This document shows, one piece after another, positions 19,616-31,368 of a stretch of 64,000 nt of DNA. The position numbers and the translations under genes were made by a program. The DNA comes from Lampris incognitus. Lineage: Eukaryota; Chordata; Actinopteri; Lampriformes; Lampridae. The stretch is taken from NCBI RefSeq assembly GCF_029633865.1, contig NC_079216.1, positions 65,724,013 through 65,788,012 of the forward strand, written 5' to 3'. The notes beneath the pieces are model-generated. The model saw only the letters and a program-made list of their open reading frames with translations. It ran no database searches and was not told where the DNA came from. How positions within the stretch are numbered: the first letter of the stretch is position 1; every line of letters begins with the position of its first letter.

Positions 19616-21220
19616 ACTGCAGTAGGTCAATACTGAGTGAATGACACCCTGCCCTCCACAGCTGTATCGGGGTTAGAAAGGAAATTGAATGTTATAGGAA
19701 GTGGGTTTTTTTCTGGTAATGTGGTATGGGAGCATTTGTGTGTGTGCACATGCGTTTGTGCGTATCAGTGTCTATCCATATGTTTGTGGTTACGTGGATG
19801 TGTATATGCACGCATATGCGTCACCTGTGTGAGCATATGTAAAAGTGTGCACGTGTACAGCGTGTGTGTGTGTGTGTGTGTGTGTTGACCCAGTTAGTAT
19901 TATGCTGGGTGTGACTGTCACTGAGGGTGCAGACCACGAGGCTAGATAGCTCTGGGGCTTGTGCCAGCCGTCTATAGTGATGCTATTGCTTCATAGATCT
20001 ACTGCTGCTAGATGGCCAATGATATACACATCCCACTACTCCTGCTGCTGCTGCTGCTGCTAAAGACTGTTCGCCATTACTGCTGACTGCTGCAGAAACA
20101 GCTAGACAGTCCGTAAGTAGCAACTGCCCCTGCTGAGGGTGAGTGAGGGCTAGCAGCTGGAGCTGGGCTTTGCTAGATGACCCTGTGGTCATGGGCCAAA
20201 CTCATATCCTATTGATTTGAAAGGGTCAAGACACACACACACGCACACACACGGAGGCCGATAACGCTAGCGCTAGCTGCTGATGTTGGTACGTCCATCG
20301 TTCCATCACCATCACCCACCCCTGTTAAGTAACCGTACTTGATCTGTTGATGTTCAGCAGTAATGGGTAAAACAACCTCTTGTTTAGTTACTGGTGGCTA
20401 CTCAAATCTAACGTTTCTCTTTGGAGCGATGGCTGTGATTGGCTGTTAGCATTAGCTATTAACTTGCCTTAGCTGCTGCTTTTTGTCTGCTGACCCTTGC
20501 CAGCTCCCTGGCCACTAAGCCTGTGCTTAGCGTGCAGGTCAGCAAAGTATTGGAACAGCATTTGGCCTGAAAAGAGAGGAGTGGATGGTGAAACAGAGGA
20601 GACCAGTGGTGGAGGCAGATCGATGTGGCCTGTATTCATTAACCCTCGCTCATGGCTCCCTTCCCTACCCCAAACACAACTCCACCATTTTAGGATGGCA
20701 GAGGGTGATTTATTAGCTGCCCTGGATCAGTCGCATCATCGACCCACAGTCTGTGGAGAGTTGACTCACACCAGGATATACCGATTCCCTCAATGTCCCA
20801 GACCGAGGACCAGTGGTGGACCAACACTGAACTGGTGTGAACCGACTCAGACGCGAAGTGGAACCATGCTGGGACTGACAGATTCATTCTGTTATGCTTG
20901 AACTCTATGGTAGAGGGGAGGAAAATTTGCTTGATGGAGTTAGTAATCTTAAAACTCAGCTAAACCCTTAATATCAGCAGGACAACGTTACTGCTGGGGA
21001 AAAACCAAATATCTGAAAATTTGGTGATTTTCTTTTTATTGCGTTAATCTATTGTACTGTATGTATCCCTTTAAGGCCTATGAATACGTTAAAGTTCCTA
21101 GACAAATGAAAAGTGCTTTACAAAGCCTAAAATGTCATCTTTGCTTACGAAGTGGCACCATCATCATTCCAGCAAATGGTGGGGGGGGGGGGGGGGGCAA
21201 GGTCTGTTTACCTTCACATA
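19616..21220. other. No gene; short microsatellites
   Basis: GT-rich at about 19730-19885, CTG repeat at 20040-20062, CA at 20232-20252, poly-G at 21180-21197. The rest is unremarkable. Confidence 0.5.
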
Positions 21221-21505
21221 CCGTATTTGCTGGACTACAAGTCGCACCGGAGTATTAGTAGCACTCAACAAAAAACACAGCAGTATGGTCAGAATCGTGG
21301 CAGCCATTTGAACCGCTGCCATTGTAGCAGGCTAACTACCATATCAACTTCTGTATGAACCGATTTACAGCAAGCTGCGGGCTCTTTTTTCTTTTCTAAG
21401 TCATGGACTCACTGAAGGGAGGTTTTGCAGTAACGCCCAACAAGCAGCGGAGTAGTATGAACATTTACAGCCCCACTGACGTGTTTTGGCACCATAACAA
21501 CTAAC

Positions 21506-21632
21506 ATCCATCTATCCACCCATTATCCAAACCGCTGATCCTGCACAGGGTCCGCAGGGATGCTGGAGCCTATCCCGGCAGTCATTGGGCGGCAGGTGGG
21601 GAGACCCCCTGGACAGGCCGCCAGGCCATCAC
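21506..21632 (-). mobile_element. SINE-B 3' tail, reverse
   Basis: CCATCTATCCACCCATTATC, then AGCCTATCCCGGCAGTCATT, then CAGGCCGCCAGGCCATCAC: the reversed L2-like tail, nested in the CCGTATTT element. Confidence 0.8.
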
Positions 21633-21726
21633 AATCAATGAAATATAGCAGCCAAATATCAAAGAATATCAAGAATATCAAAACACCAAAACTGATTCCC
21701 CTGCGAAAGCTAACAACGAACTCAAC

Positions 21727-22000
21727 ATGGCGACCATAGCTACCCTCCCAGAAGAACACCGAAAGCACCCCACTGGCTTTAGGGCAACCATTTCAACACT
21801 GGATGCAAAGCTAGACCGCATTCAAGCTACAGTGTCAGACCATGTTTTGAAGACTTTGGCTAGCAGCTTGGCATTGCTGTCTGTTAGCATAGCGCAGGTT
21901 GTTTCCAGAGCCAGCATGCGCTCATCCTGCAGGCTGGCATTGGACTGGAGCAAGGCAATCTTCAAAACATGGTCTAACAACAATCGCCATATAGTCTTTT
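21727..22000. pseudogene. L1/Tx1-type LINE ORF1 coiled-coil fragment with internal inversion
   Basis: The plus strand encodes STLDAKLDRIQATVSDH, typical of the coiled coil of L1-type ORF1 proteins. From about 21855 the match switches strand: the minus strand reads ALLQSNASLQDERMLALETT, the natural continuation. The breakpoint lies at inverted copies of GACCATGTTTTGAAGA (21838 on plus, 21959-21975 on minus). The piece is far too short to function. Confidence 0.55.
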
Positions 22001-22233
22001 GAACTACTCAAAGACCATGGCAAACGGTTCAATGTCCGTTCTACTCATTCAGTTTCTGTGGGGCTACAGTATTTTCAATTGGCTCACAAGATTAAGCAGT
22101 GCCATCTAATGGCCTTAGTTGAAATGCAACGTATTCGTCTGACAAAATTATATTGTTTAAGCCCCCTTGGAATATAAATTGCAGGACCAGCCTGACAGGT
22201 GAAAAACAGCGACTTTTAGTCTGGGAAATACGG

Positions 22234-23302
22234 TAATTCCATTAGACTATTTGCGTTTCATTATTTTTAAACAGCTTTTACATAGACTTATCCATTTTGG
22301 ATCAGGCTGAAAATGTAAACCAAGGGATGCAAGCTGATAAATAACCCACTGATATATGAAATGAAAGATAATGCTGATCTGCTGTGATAGGGAAAGAAAT
22401 GAAAGGAGAGAAATACACCAGGGAAGCGAGGAATGGCCACCCCAAATGACGCCTATGCAAAATGGTGAAATAGTGATGATTCTTCCATCTTCCTGTTCTG
22501 TTTAGCTCGTGTGCAGATACTATGTGGTTTCAGCCCAAACAGTGATGATCACAATCATGTTGGCAACCCAAAATGATAATGCATTATTCCTTAAACAGAA
22601 TGCAAACACATTTTAATGTGGGGTGCCAGGCTTTTTTGGGGGGCTCTGTGTAAATAAAGCAAACATAGATGGTACGTCTACCTGTGTATGCCCTGATTAG
22701 ATAAGAGTACAATTTAAAGCATTTATACCATGTTTTTTTACTTTACAGATATAGTTATTATTGTTATTACTATTACTAATAATCTATGATCATTATTGTT
22801 GTATATAATGTTAGAAGTATTTTATCCTTTAGTGGAGTTGGACTTAAATAGCTTTTTTGTTCTTGTTTTGCTGATGACCCCTTTACTGTTAAGGCTGTAC
22901 ATTTTCACTTGAGATCCAGGTTTGTTTGTTGTGTGTGTGTGTGTGTGTGTCTGCTATGCTTTAGTGTTTTAGGATGTGCCAGCACAGCTGTTTTGCACTT
23001 TTAACTGAACATAGAAATGATCCCCCCCCCCCAAGTCACTGAGGAAACAATACATGGATTATGCAAAAGTTGTCACGTCGCAGCGCTAGAGATGCGATCC
23101 TCATATTGTGTACATTTAATGATCCTTCTCAGAGGGATGTTCTTTTTTTACTGTTTTTCATTGTTCTGCACATGTGGGCACAGTGTCTACATGATTAAGA
23201 CTTCACAAAACAAATGTTCATTGATTGTGGTCTCATGGGGAACTGATTTTTATTTATTTTTTTTAAAAATATCTCCATTGCCTCATTATTCCACGATATT
23301 GT
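22234..23302. other. No gene; TG repeat
   Basis: AT-rich sequence with (TG)n at about 22930-22952. No coding or RNA feature recognised. Confidence 0.5.
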
Positions 23303-23420
23303 TTTCGGTGGGTGTTGGAGTCCGCCAAGGTTGTCCCTCGTCTCCGATTCTGTTTGTGATATCCATGACCAGACTCTCAAGTTGAGGAGTGTGTCCGTGT
23401 CGGGAACCTCAGAATTGCAT
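23303..23420 (+). pseudogene. LINE reverse transcriptase fragment (VGVRQGCP motif)
   Basis: The plus strand encodes FSVGVGVRQGCPSSPILFVI, the conserved RT finger/palm block just before the catalytic aspartates, followed by a short GTSELHL segment. It resembles the family of LINE C but does not overlap it. It is a truncated dead remnant. Confidence 0.75.
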
Positions 23421-23504
23421 CTTGTTTTAGGTATTTTGAAAACCAGGACTGATAAATTGAATTTCTTTTTTGTCTTTTTCTCTTTTTGTGGATCCCCCCC
23501 TTTT

Positions 23505-23775
23505 TTTTTTTCCTCCCCAATTGTACTTGGCCAATTACCCCACTCTTCTGAGCTGCCCTGGTCCCTGCCCCCCCCGATCCGGGGAGGGCTGCAGACTACC
23601 ACATGTCTCCTCCCATACATGGGGAGTCACCAGCCTCTTCCTTTCACCTGACAGTGAGGAGTTTCGCCAGGGGGACGTAGCGCGTGGGAGGATCAGAAAT
23701 ACTTCAGTCAGAAATCAGAAACCAAGCCGGAGGTAACGCGGGGATTCAAACCGGTGATCCCCGTGTTGTTAGGCT
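23505..23775 (-). mobile_element. SINE-A, reverse, internally deleted
   Basis: Tail (CCTCCCCAATTGTACTTGG) and head (GGGATTCAAACCGGTGATCC) are both present. About 140 bp of the middle is replaced by a short unrelated stretch near 23690-23720. A ~38-bp direct repeat (TATTTTGAAAACCAGG...) lies on both sides. Confidence 0.8.
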
Positions 23776-24761
23776 ATATTGTTTTATTTGAGTATTTTGA
23801 AAACCAGGCTTGATAAATTGAATTTCTGTGGGAAGTGGCACGTTGCTCACGATGGAAAATTCGACAATATGAGTGTGTACACATCAGCCAGTTTACACTT
23901 CTGCTGATGATTACTCTATTTTACACACTTCAGCACATGAGCGTCCTCTCCCATAAATCTAGCATGCAGAGGTCTTGTCCTGTCTGACTAACAGCTGTTA
24001 GCAGGAACAATGCAGCTCGATAGCTTTTATTGACTCGACTCAACAGAGAACACAGAAGCGACTTGGCAGTAGGGACACAAACGGACAGCGAATGGAGGTC
24101 AAACCCTGATCCTGTTCTGACCACACTGGAAATCTGCGCCATCGACACACAGGCGAATGAACACAAACTAGTCGTAAGTGTGAGATTTTTTTATTTTTAT
24201 TTTATTTTTTTTTAAGAGAAATTGCTGAGGCAGTCATGCTTGCGTCAAAGCAGTTGCGGGCGTCTTATGAGGAATGAGCTGTGCCCCCGAGAGACAGACA
24301 GGGTGATGGTAAATGTGTTGCAACTGCTTATCAATAATCCATTGTTTAACCGCTTTCAATAAATCCCATTTAGAAAATAGACTTCATCGATCTCATATGA
24401 GACCCTTTGTTAAAAGACGCCTCTGGCTGTGTTTGGGATGTGAAGAGTTCAGATAACAGTGATTATGATCATAAACACTATTAATCAATGCTACACGTTC
24501 CTGTGGATATTAGATGAATAAAAGGCCTCAGGAAATTAGCCGTCAACAGGTTGCCGCGCTTATCTGTTTTTGTTTTCACGTCTCGCTGCTCGCACCTAGT
24601 TAATTATATTTGTGTGTCCTGTTAGCGCTGTGATTGATTGTGTGTTTGAAATACAAACGCACCGTTCCTATTTTTCATGTGCAAGGTGCCGTCATGCTGT
24701 CCTACACACAGCTCTCATTATCTGCAGGCTAATGACCTTCATCATACTCCTCATCATATAT

Positions 24762-24845
<84 letters not shown>

Positions 24846-24962
24846 ATCTTTGTGTTTGTGTGTGTGTGTGTGTGCGCGCATGTGATAAACCAAGGGAAGC
24901 TTGAGGTCAGTCTTGTTCATTTTGATCACATCCTCCAGACTTGAGTGTCAATCTCAACCAGA
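23776..24962. other. Non-coding; candidate conserved element and long (TG)n
   Basis: 24230-24610 has no repeats and contains homeodomain-like words (CTTATCAATAATCC, CATAAACACTATTAATCAAT), the look of a conserved regulatory element. 24766-24880 is a (TG)n tract. No gene is seen. Confidence 0.35.
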
Positions 24963-25693
24963 CCTATTAATCAGAGTAACTATTAATCAGAGTAACTATT
25001 AATCAGAGTAACTATTACTCAGTGTAACTATCAATCAGAGTAACTATTACTCAGTGTAACTATTAATCAGAGTAACTATTAATCAGTGTAACTATTAATC
25101 AGAGTAACTATTACTCACTGTAACTATTAATCAGAGTTACTATTAACAAGTGTAACTATTAATCGGAGTAACTATTAATCAGAGTAACTATTACTCAGTG
25201 TAACTATTAATCAGAGTTACTATTAACCAGTGTAACTATTAATCAGAGTAACTATTACTCAGTGTAACTATTAATAAGAGTAACTATTACTCACTGTAAC
25301 TATTAATCAGAGTAACTATTACTCACTGTAACTATTAATCAGTTACTATTAACAAGTGTAACTATTAATCGGAGTAATCATTACTCAGTGTAACTATTAA
25401 TCAGAGTTACTATTAACCAGTGTAACTATTAACCAGAGTAACTATTCATCAATGTAACTATTAATCAGAGTAACTATTAGCCAGTGTAACTATTAACCAG
25501 AGAAACTATTAACCAGTGTAATCAGAGTAACTATTAACCAGAGTAACCATTAACCAGTGTAATCAGAGTAACTATTAACCAGAGTGACTATTAACCAGTG
25601 TAATCAGAGTAACTATTAACCAGAGTAACTATTAACCAGTGTAATCAGAGTAACTATTAACCCGTGTAATCAGAGTAACTATTAACCAGTGTA
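24963..25693. repeat. 16-bp minisatellite, about 45 units
   Basis: Tandem AGTAACTATTAATCAG with variants (ACTATTACTCAG, AACCAG, TGTAACT). From about 25519 the array shifts to a 41-bp higher-order unit (AATCAGAGTAACTATTAACC + AGAGTAACTATTAACCAGTG + T) repeated three times. Confidence 0.92.
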
Positions 25694-26400
25694 ACAGAGC
25701 AGGGATATTTTCATCACTTTCACTGAGTCGCTGGCCCCGTTTTGTAGTTAGCTAGTTTGTGGTGATGTGACAACAGTATCTGGGCCTTGCGTCTCTCGTG
25801 TGTGTGGCTGGTCGAAGAGTTTAAATTGGTGTTTAATGTGAAGTTACTGCAGTTTTTCAAACACCATTTTGTGCTGTGCTGGGACGCAGTCAAACCGGCG
25901 TGCACAAAGACACGCATATCCCGCTAACTGTAACCGTCTCAGAGGCGGTTACAGTGAGATGTTTACTTTATGTTTTTGTACTACATTCATGGTTACCGAG
26001 TTCATTCAGCCGCTAAAAAATGTAATAAATAAGTGGTTAAAGGGGGTAACATTGATAAAAATTCATTTGAAATATACCTCGGTAAATGAATGTTTAGTTA
26101 AAAAAATGTAGTGCCCTTTAATGCAAGGTTTAGACGTTTAGCGCCTAATGGGTCACATGACTAGAGTTTATCCAAGGGCATTGTGGGTCAGAACAAAGAT
26201 GGACGCAGAGGAAGGACGTCTTCCTGTACAGCCCCCAAAATAACTCGATTCTACACGTGGTTCAAGAGGCGCACACGGTAATTGTCCTTCATTTGTTTTT
26301 TATTTGTGTGTAATGTTTGTTGACATGGACAGTATGACGTGTTTTCAGCCATTTTACTTATTCACATTTCTGTTGCGCTAACGTTTGGGCTTGTTAGGCA
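25694..26400. other. No recognisable gene
   Basis: Contains a small inverted repeat AACCGTCTCAGAGGCGGTT (25932-25950). Otherwise AT-rich and unremarkable. Confidence 0.45.
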
Positions 26401-26575
26401 ACGCACACTAGCTTGAGAGACTTTTGACCCTTTAGCCCCTAGCTAACGGGTCTGACCCTTTAGCACCTAGCTAACGGGTCTGACCCTTTAGCCGAGCGGT
26501 TAGTGATGTCGCCTTGTGGTGCAGTACACCCCGTATCGAATCCCGCACCGGGCAACAAAATAACCGGTTACAATA
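26401..26575 (+). mobile_element. tRNA-derived SINE-C head with triplicated 5' end
   Basis: TTAGCCGAGCGGTTAGTGAT resembles a pol III A box and GTATCGAATCCCGCACCGGG a B box, about 40 nt apart, as in tRNA-derived SINEs. Upstream, a ~28-bp unit TGACCCTTTAGC.CCTAGCTAACGGGTC occurs twice before the real head, which repeats its first bases. Related sequence lies at 59.3 and 59.6 kb. Confidence 0.6.
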
Positions 26576-28122
26576 TCGTTAACCCAGCAACGAACCTCGT
26601 TCCCGAGACACAACATGGCCGCGCGTACACAGCCGTGACGTCACGCAGGAAAGAATTTTTTTTTTCAAAAGATTAAAACCCCGTGGCTTAAAAATATACA
26701 ATACTAAGAGTAATAATTGACCATGATTATAGCTGCAGGTGTCCTGTCAACAGTTTTACAGGCGTCTCTTTTACAACACGTTGCCTATGGGGGAAACGCT
26801 TTTTGGGCCGCAGGGGATTTTTCGCTGCAATACCGCGAGTGGCCACTGGAGAAAATTGGCGCCGTATCCGGTTCTACTATAATGCATCCATGCTTTAAAG
26901 GGAATGAGAGATGTATATTTTAAAGTTTGTCTTTTATTTTCTTGTAGTTTTCACGGCGTCTGCTTACGATAGAGAGAGAGATATATAAGATAAATCTTCA
27001 AAAGACATCTCTGTATGATGCGTGGCCATTATTTCATTAGACCAGTGTAGCTACACACTATGTGGGTAAGTGTGGAGGCAGCGTGCTGCTGGCCAGTCTC
27101 CCTCACCTCTCATATGCAAATCGCCTCCCCCGTGCTGCTCTGATTGGCTGGGTGTGATTAACATTCTGCCAGTGTTTGACTTCATTAGCCCAGTGTTACT
27201 GTGCCAACACGCAGCACTAAAAAGAGACTTTGTCAATGTTTGACATCTCATGAAGTGATGCTGTGTGTGCGTGCGTGTGTGTATGCGCGTGTGTGTGTGT
27301 GTGTGTGTGTGTGTGTTGAAGGGTGGGCATTGCTGTCACCGTTTTCAATCTTATCTAGGGACATTTGAATTAGGGCTGTGGGAGAGACTGTACCCCCCCC
27401 CCCCACTGGCATCTTATGAAAATTGAAATGATTGTGCGTCTGGATTAAACAGCTCTATTTGTTTGTGTGTTTTTTGAGTGTAGTAACATGCTGCAGGTTA
27501 TCTACACACCGCAATGACACAAAACGCTGCTCTCATCATCACCTGTGCTGACCCAGCGCCACGTTCAGCCCGTGGTCAGTGACAAGGGATAATCTCAGCC
27601 TGTTCCCTTGAATCCATTTAAGCTTGGACCGGCGCCAGTTGTGTCCACGATGTGGGATGGATCATAAAAATAAAGCATATGTGCTGCTGGGATGTGAAGG
27701 CTAAACTAGCCATGACAAATTCGCCTGCAGCCAGGCGTCACTCAGCTTTCACCAAAGCCACTCTGTCACCGCCGTATTTCAACAGTGACAGTATGAGTAG
27801 TGCAGTCTCAACACATATCACCAGGTTTGTCATGACACGCATATAAAGGTCTCAGCTGTGTGTGTGTGTGTGTGCGTGCATTGTGAGCATTTATTGCCAA
27901 GTTTGTGTGTCTGCAACATGCGTAAGTTTGTGTGAATGTGCACCTGTGTGTGAGTATGTGTTGGGTAGGACAGGTGAAAATACACAACTGGGGAGGACCA
28001 CCACAGGCCATCCTCCCCAGATGGTGGCGCGAATTCACATTTGCAGCGGCCTCACCCAGTACCGTCCATGCAGTGTCTTTGTCCACATCTGCGTCTACGT
28101 TTGTTTCGTTTTCGTTTGAAGC
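26576..28122. other. Non-coding, possible regulatory sequence
   Basis: A perfect CRE (TGACGTCA, about 26637-26644) follows a CpG-bearing stretch near 26600. 27040-27250 and 27540-27850 look unique and conserved-like. (TG)n at 27290-27318 and 27860-27875. No gene is recognised. Confidence 0.35.
27114..27121 (+). promoter_or_regulatory. Octamer ATGCAAAT, candidate POU-factor site
   Basis: An exact octamer within a ~200-bp non-repetitive stretch, with a CCAAT box in reverse (GATTGGCTG) 28 bp further on. POU factors bind this site in neural enhancers. Function here is inferred only. Confidence 0.3.
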
Positions 28123-28472
28123 AGCGCAGTGGTTAGTGTGGTCACCTCACAGCAAGAAGGTTCTGGGTTCGAGCCCCGGGGTAGTCCAACCTTTGGGGTC
28201 GTCCTCTGTGTGGAGTTTGCATGTTCTCCCCGTGTCTGTGTGGGTTTCCTCCGGATGCTCCGGTTTCCTCCCACAGTCCAAAGACATGTAGGTCAGGTGA
28301 ATCTGCCATACTAAATTGTCCCTAGGTGTGTGTGTGTGTGTGTGGGCCCTGTGTGATGGCCTGGCGGCCTGTCCAGGGTGTCTCCCCGCCTGCCGCCCAG
28401 TGACTGCTGGGATAGGCTCCAGCATCCCCGTGGCTCTGAGAGCAGGATAAGCGGTTCGGATAATGAATGGTT
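28123..28472 (+). mobile_element. SINE-B, essentially full length
   Basis: A tRNA-like head (AGCGCAGTGGTTAGTGTGGT, GGTTCTGGGTTCGAGCCCCG), a body with GTGTGGAGTTTGCATGTTCT and CGGTTTCCTCCCACAGTCCA, an internal TG run, and an L2-like tail ending GGATAAGCGGTTCGGATAAT. The L2-like tail suggests it uses L2 machinery. Confidence 0.85.
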
Positions 28473-29070
28473 GGAAATGTGTTACTGTAGTTTGGGTGTG
28501 TTTTTGTGTTTGTGTTGCACTGCTGTGGGCTGGGGGAAACCATATTTCGTTTTATTTCATGTACACAAGTATACATGAAACGAAATGACAAATATAGTCA
28601 AATACAGAAAAATATAGTGTTATAGTGTTCCTGATTTATTTATTTTTTGTTTGTTTATTGATTGTGAGGACATTTACGTTGCGGTTATAGTCAATGGTTT
28701 TGAATTTTAACACTATTTGGGAGGGAAATATTCTCACAGCGGGCGTTTTTGTCTGTCCTGCCCCGTGTAAAATATCTAATGCCTTGAATTGGGGCAATTG
28801 GCCCTCAGGAATGCAATTCCAGTGATAGAGCAATTCTGGATTTCCCCTCGGTGGCCCAGGGTTTCACAGAAGTGTTGTGCAGCCTTTTCTAAACTGAAGT
28901 CAATACCCGTTGCCCATTTATCTACAAAACACCCTGACACCGAGGGCATCCCAAGGTACACGTGCACACACGTGCACGCAAACACAATCCACACACAGCT
29001 GAGTCTTCACCACCTGAAGATGAATCAAGGATTTGAAGCCAAAAAAAAACAAAAAAAAACCTAAAAGTTT
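28473..29070. other. No recognisable feature
   Basis: Unique-looking AT-rich sequence. The open frame near 28776-28994 has no family motifs. Confidence 0.45.
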
Positions 29071-29195
29071 GTGATGGACTGGCGGCCTGTCCAGGGTTTC
29101 TCCCCGCCTGCTGCCCAGTCACTGCTGGGATAGGCTGCAGCATCCCGCCACCCTGAGAGCAGGATCAGCGGTTCGGATAACAGATGGATGGATGG
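29071..29195 (+). mobile_element. SINE-B 3' tail
   Basis: GTGATGGACTGGCGGCCTGT to CAGCGGTTCGGATAACAG, then ATGGATGGATGG. A 5'-truncated copy. Confidence 0.8.
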
Positions 29196-29271
29196 AAAAA
29201 CCTAAAAGTTGAAATAATTTTCTTAATCCCAAGTCATTTCAGTGGTGCTTTTCTCTCAAAGATTCATATTG

Positions 29272-29704
29272 TGGGGCATCCGGATAGCGTAGTGGTCTAT
29301 TCCGTTGACTACCAACACGGGGATCGCAGGTTTGAACCCCCGTGTTACCTCCGGCTTGGTCAGGCGTCCCTACAGACACAGTTGGTCGTGTCTGTGGGTG
29401 GGAAGTCGGATGTGGGTATATGTCCTGGTCGCTGCACTAGCGCCTCCTGTGGTCTGTCGGGGGGCCTGTTTGGGGGGGCGGGGGGATTGGGGGGAATAGT
29501 GTGATCCTCCCATGCGCTACGTCCCCCTGGTGAAACTCCTCACTGTCAGGTGAAAAGAAGCGGCTGGCGACTCCACATGTATGGGAGGAGGCATGTGGTA
29601 GTCTGCAGCCCTCCCCGGATCAGCAGAGGGGGTGGAGCAGTGACTGGGACGGCTTGGAAAATAGGGTAATTGGGTAATTGGCCAAGCACAATTGGGGAGA
29701 AAAA
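29272..29704 (+). mobile_element. SINE-A, full length
   Basis: Head GGGGCATCCGGATAGCGTAG with GGTTTGAACCCCCGTG as B box, full body, and tail GGCCAAGCACAATTGGGGAG. GGGTAATT is duplicated just before the tail. Confidence 0.85.
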
Positions 29705-30850
29705 TCAAACAAAAGAAAGATTTATATTGTTTGGTTCTGTTTTCGGTCGAGCACGTGGGGCATTTTTACTCAGGAGACAAAGCGATTTAGTTGAGCAGAA
29801 GTAATTACTTCTCGTCACCCTTGCATTGCGAAGGATATTGGAAATACAGCCATCAAGACATAGACATAAAGACATCATATTATGCATATACAGCATCACT
29901 TCCCTACATCTCTGAAGTGTATGTATTCTGAAGATGGTGAGTCATCATGATGGAGCATCTCTCTCCCTCGTCTCCTCAGTTTGACAGTCATGTCTTTATC
30001 AACCCCTTACAATGCTGGAAGTGAGCCCACACAGAGTCATGGAATATTAAAATATGCAGTAATGTCTAGTTGCTGTGTGTGGCCTTTTTTGTGCCAGTAG
30101 AGTTTTATAATTTAGTTTTGGGACCTTGACTGACAGGCTGGAACAGCCAATTGAATTGTTGCTCCCCAACTCGGCCAGAGTGACACTAGAAGCAAAATCA
30201 GGGTTATTTTCATCCCTGTGCCTTCTTTTTCTTTACAGTCATAATTGAATGAAATTGTTATTTTATTTCTTAAGGTGAGTCCAGATATGAGTCTGAAGTT
30301 TCACATTTCTTGCATGGTAGCAAAATAAACTAAAACATGTTTGGGTATAAAATTTCAAATGAAATAGTTCAATAGATATATCTAGAAATGTTTGGTTTTG
30401 ATATGTTAGTAATCTATTCTAATTATTCCCATCTCTTTCACTTTTTTGAGCTGAGGTTACTTTGCTAATGATCCCAGGTCCGAGCCAGTTTACACATTGA
30501 AATCTCTTGAAAAACACACATACTAGTTGCAGAATTGAGGGTGTAACAACATAAAGTCAGTATTTGGTTTTGGCTGTTATAAGCCGGTTCCAAAATAAAA
30601 TAAAAAGCAAATATATGAGAGGCCATTTAGGCCGTAATTTATACCCACACACACACACACACATTTCATACAGACACAACCCTCCCACACACAGTACTTA
30701 TACCCTCTTACATGCACAATCGTACTCTCACACGCACTGTTGTCTGGGCCATAAATTATATACGCACACAACTGTAATTTCTTAAAAACACCAACATTCA
30801 TCACTTAGACACTATCATACTCTCACACGTACACAATAATACCATCTATA
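29705..30850. other. No gene; short CA repeat
   Basis: AT-rich with (CA)n near 30643-30663. No coding signal beyond chance frames. Confidence 0.45.
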
Positions 30851-31041
30851 CAGCGTAAATTCTTAAAGAACAAAATTAGGAAACCGATTGCACTTGGGAA
30901 AAGTTAAGCAAATTAACTTGTGTCAAGTTATGTTGATTTTATGTGAAATTAACTCGACAATTAAGTTAATTTCTTACTTTTCTCAAGTGTAATCGGTTTC
31001 CTCATTTTTTTAAGTAAACTTAACTTTTAGAATTCACAGTG
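30851..31041. mobile_element. 191-bp palindromic MITE
   Basis: CAGCGTAAATTCTTAAA at the left pairs with TTAGAATTCACAGTG at the right. Subterminal inverted blocks also pair (AGGAAACCGATTGCACTTGG with CAAGTGTAATCGGTTTCCT). Both ends abut TA (30849-30850, 31042-31043), a Tc1/mariner-type target. Confidence 0.75.
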
Positions 31042-31114
31042 TAGTACTGTATGCAAGATAGAATAGTGGTGTGTAAGAGTTTTTATTTTATTTGCGATAT
31101 TGTTCTCATGAGAG

Positions 31115-31368
31115 AAATTGTAGTGTGTGTCAGTGTAGCAGTGTATGTGAGAGAGCAGCAGTGTGTTAGAGAGTATAGCACTCTGTGAGTGTAGCAGTGT
31201 GAGAGAGTGTAGCAGTGTATGTGAGAGAGTGTAGCAGTGTGTGAGAGAGTGTAGCAGTGTATGTGAGAGAGTGTAGCAGTGTATGTGAGAGTGTGTGAGA
31301 GAGTGTAGCAGTGTATCTGAGTGTACCACTGTGTGTGAGTGTAGCAGTGTATGTGAGAGAGTGTAGAG
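31115..31368. repeat. ~22-bp satellite, GTGTAGCAGTGTATGTGAGA type
   Basis: An irregular tandem array. It resumes at 32773-32840 after the inserted hAT, so it was one array before the insertion. Confidence 0.85.

Larger units (their letters stand above)
21221..22233. mobile_element. DNA element with CCGTATTT...AAATACGG ends
   Basis: The left end CCGTATTTGCTGGACTACAA-GTCGC pairs with GCGACTTTTAGTC-TGGGAAATACGG at the right. TA dinucleotides flank both ends (21219-21220, 22234-22235). It encloses a SINE-B tail and an L1-type ORF1 relic. No transposase is seen, so it is non-autonomous. Confidence 0.7.

Noticed and set aside
24963..25693. CRISPR-like array
   Set aside because: The repeats are contiguous 16-bp units without spacers, in vertebrate DNA.
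26105..26905. A MITE with CCCTTTAA.GCA.GG ends around SINE-C
   Set aside because: The end similarity is only about 15 bp and no target duplication was found.
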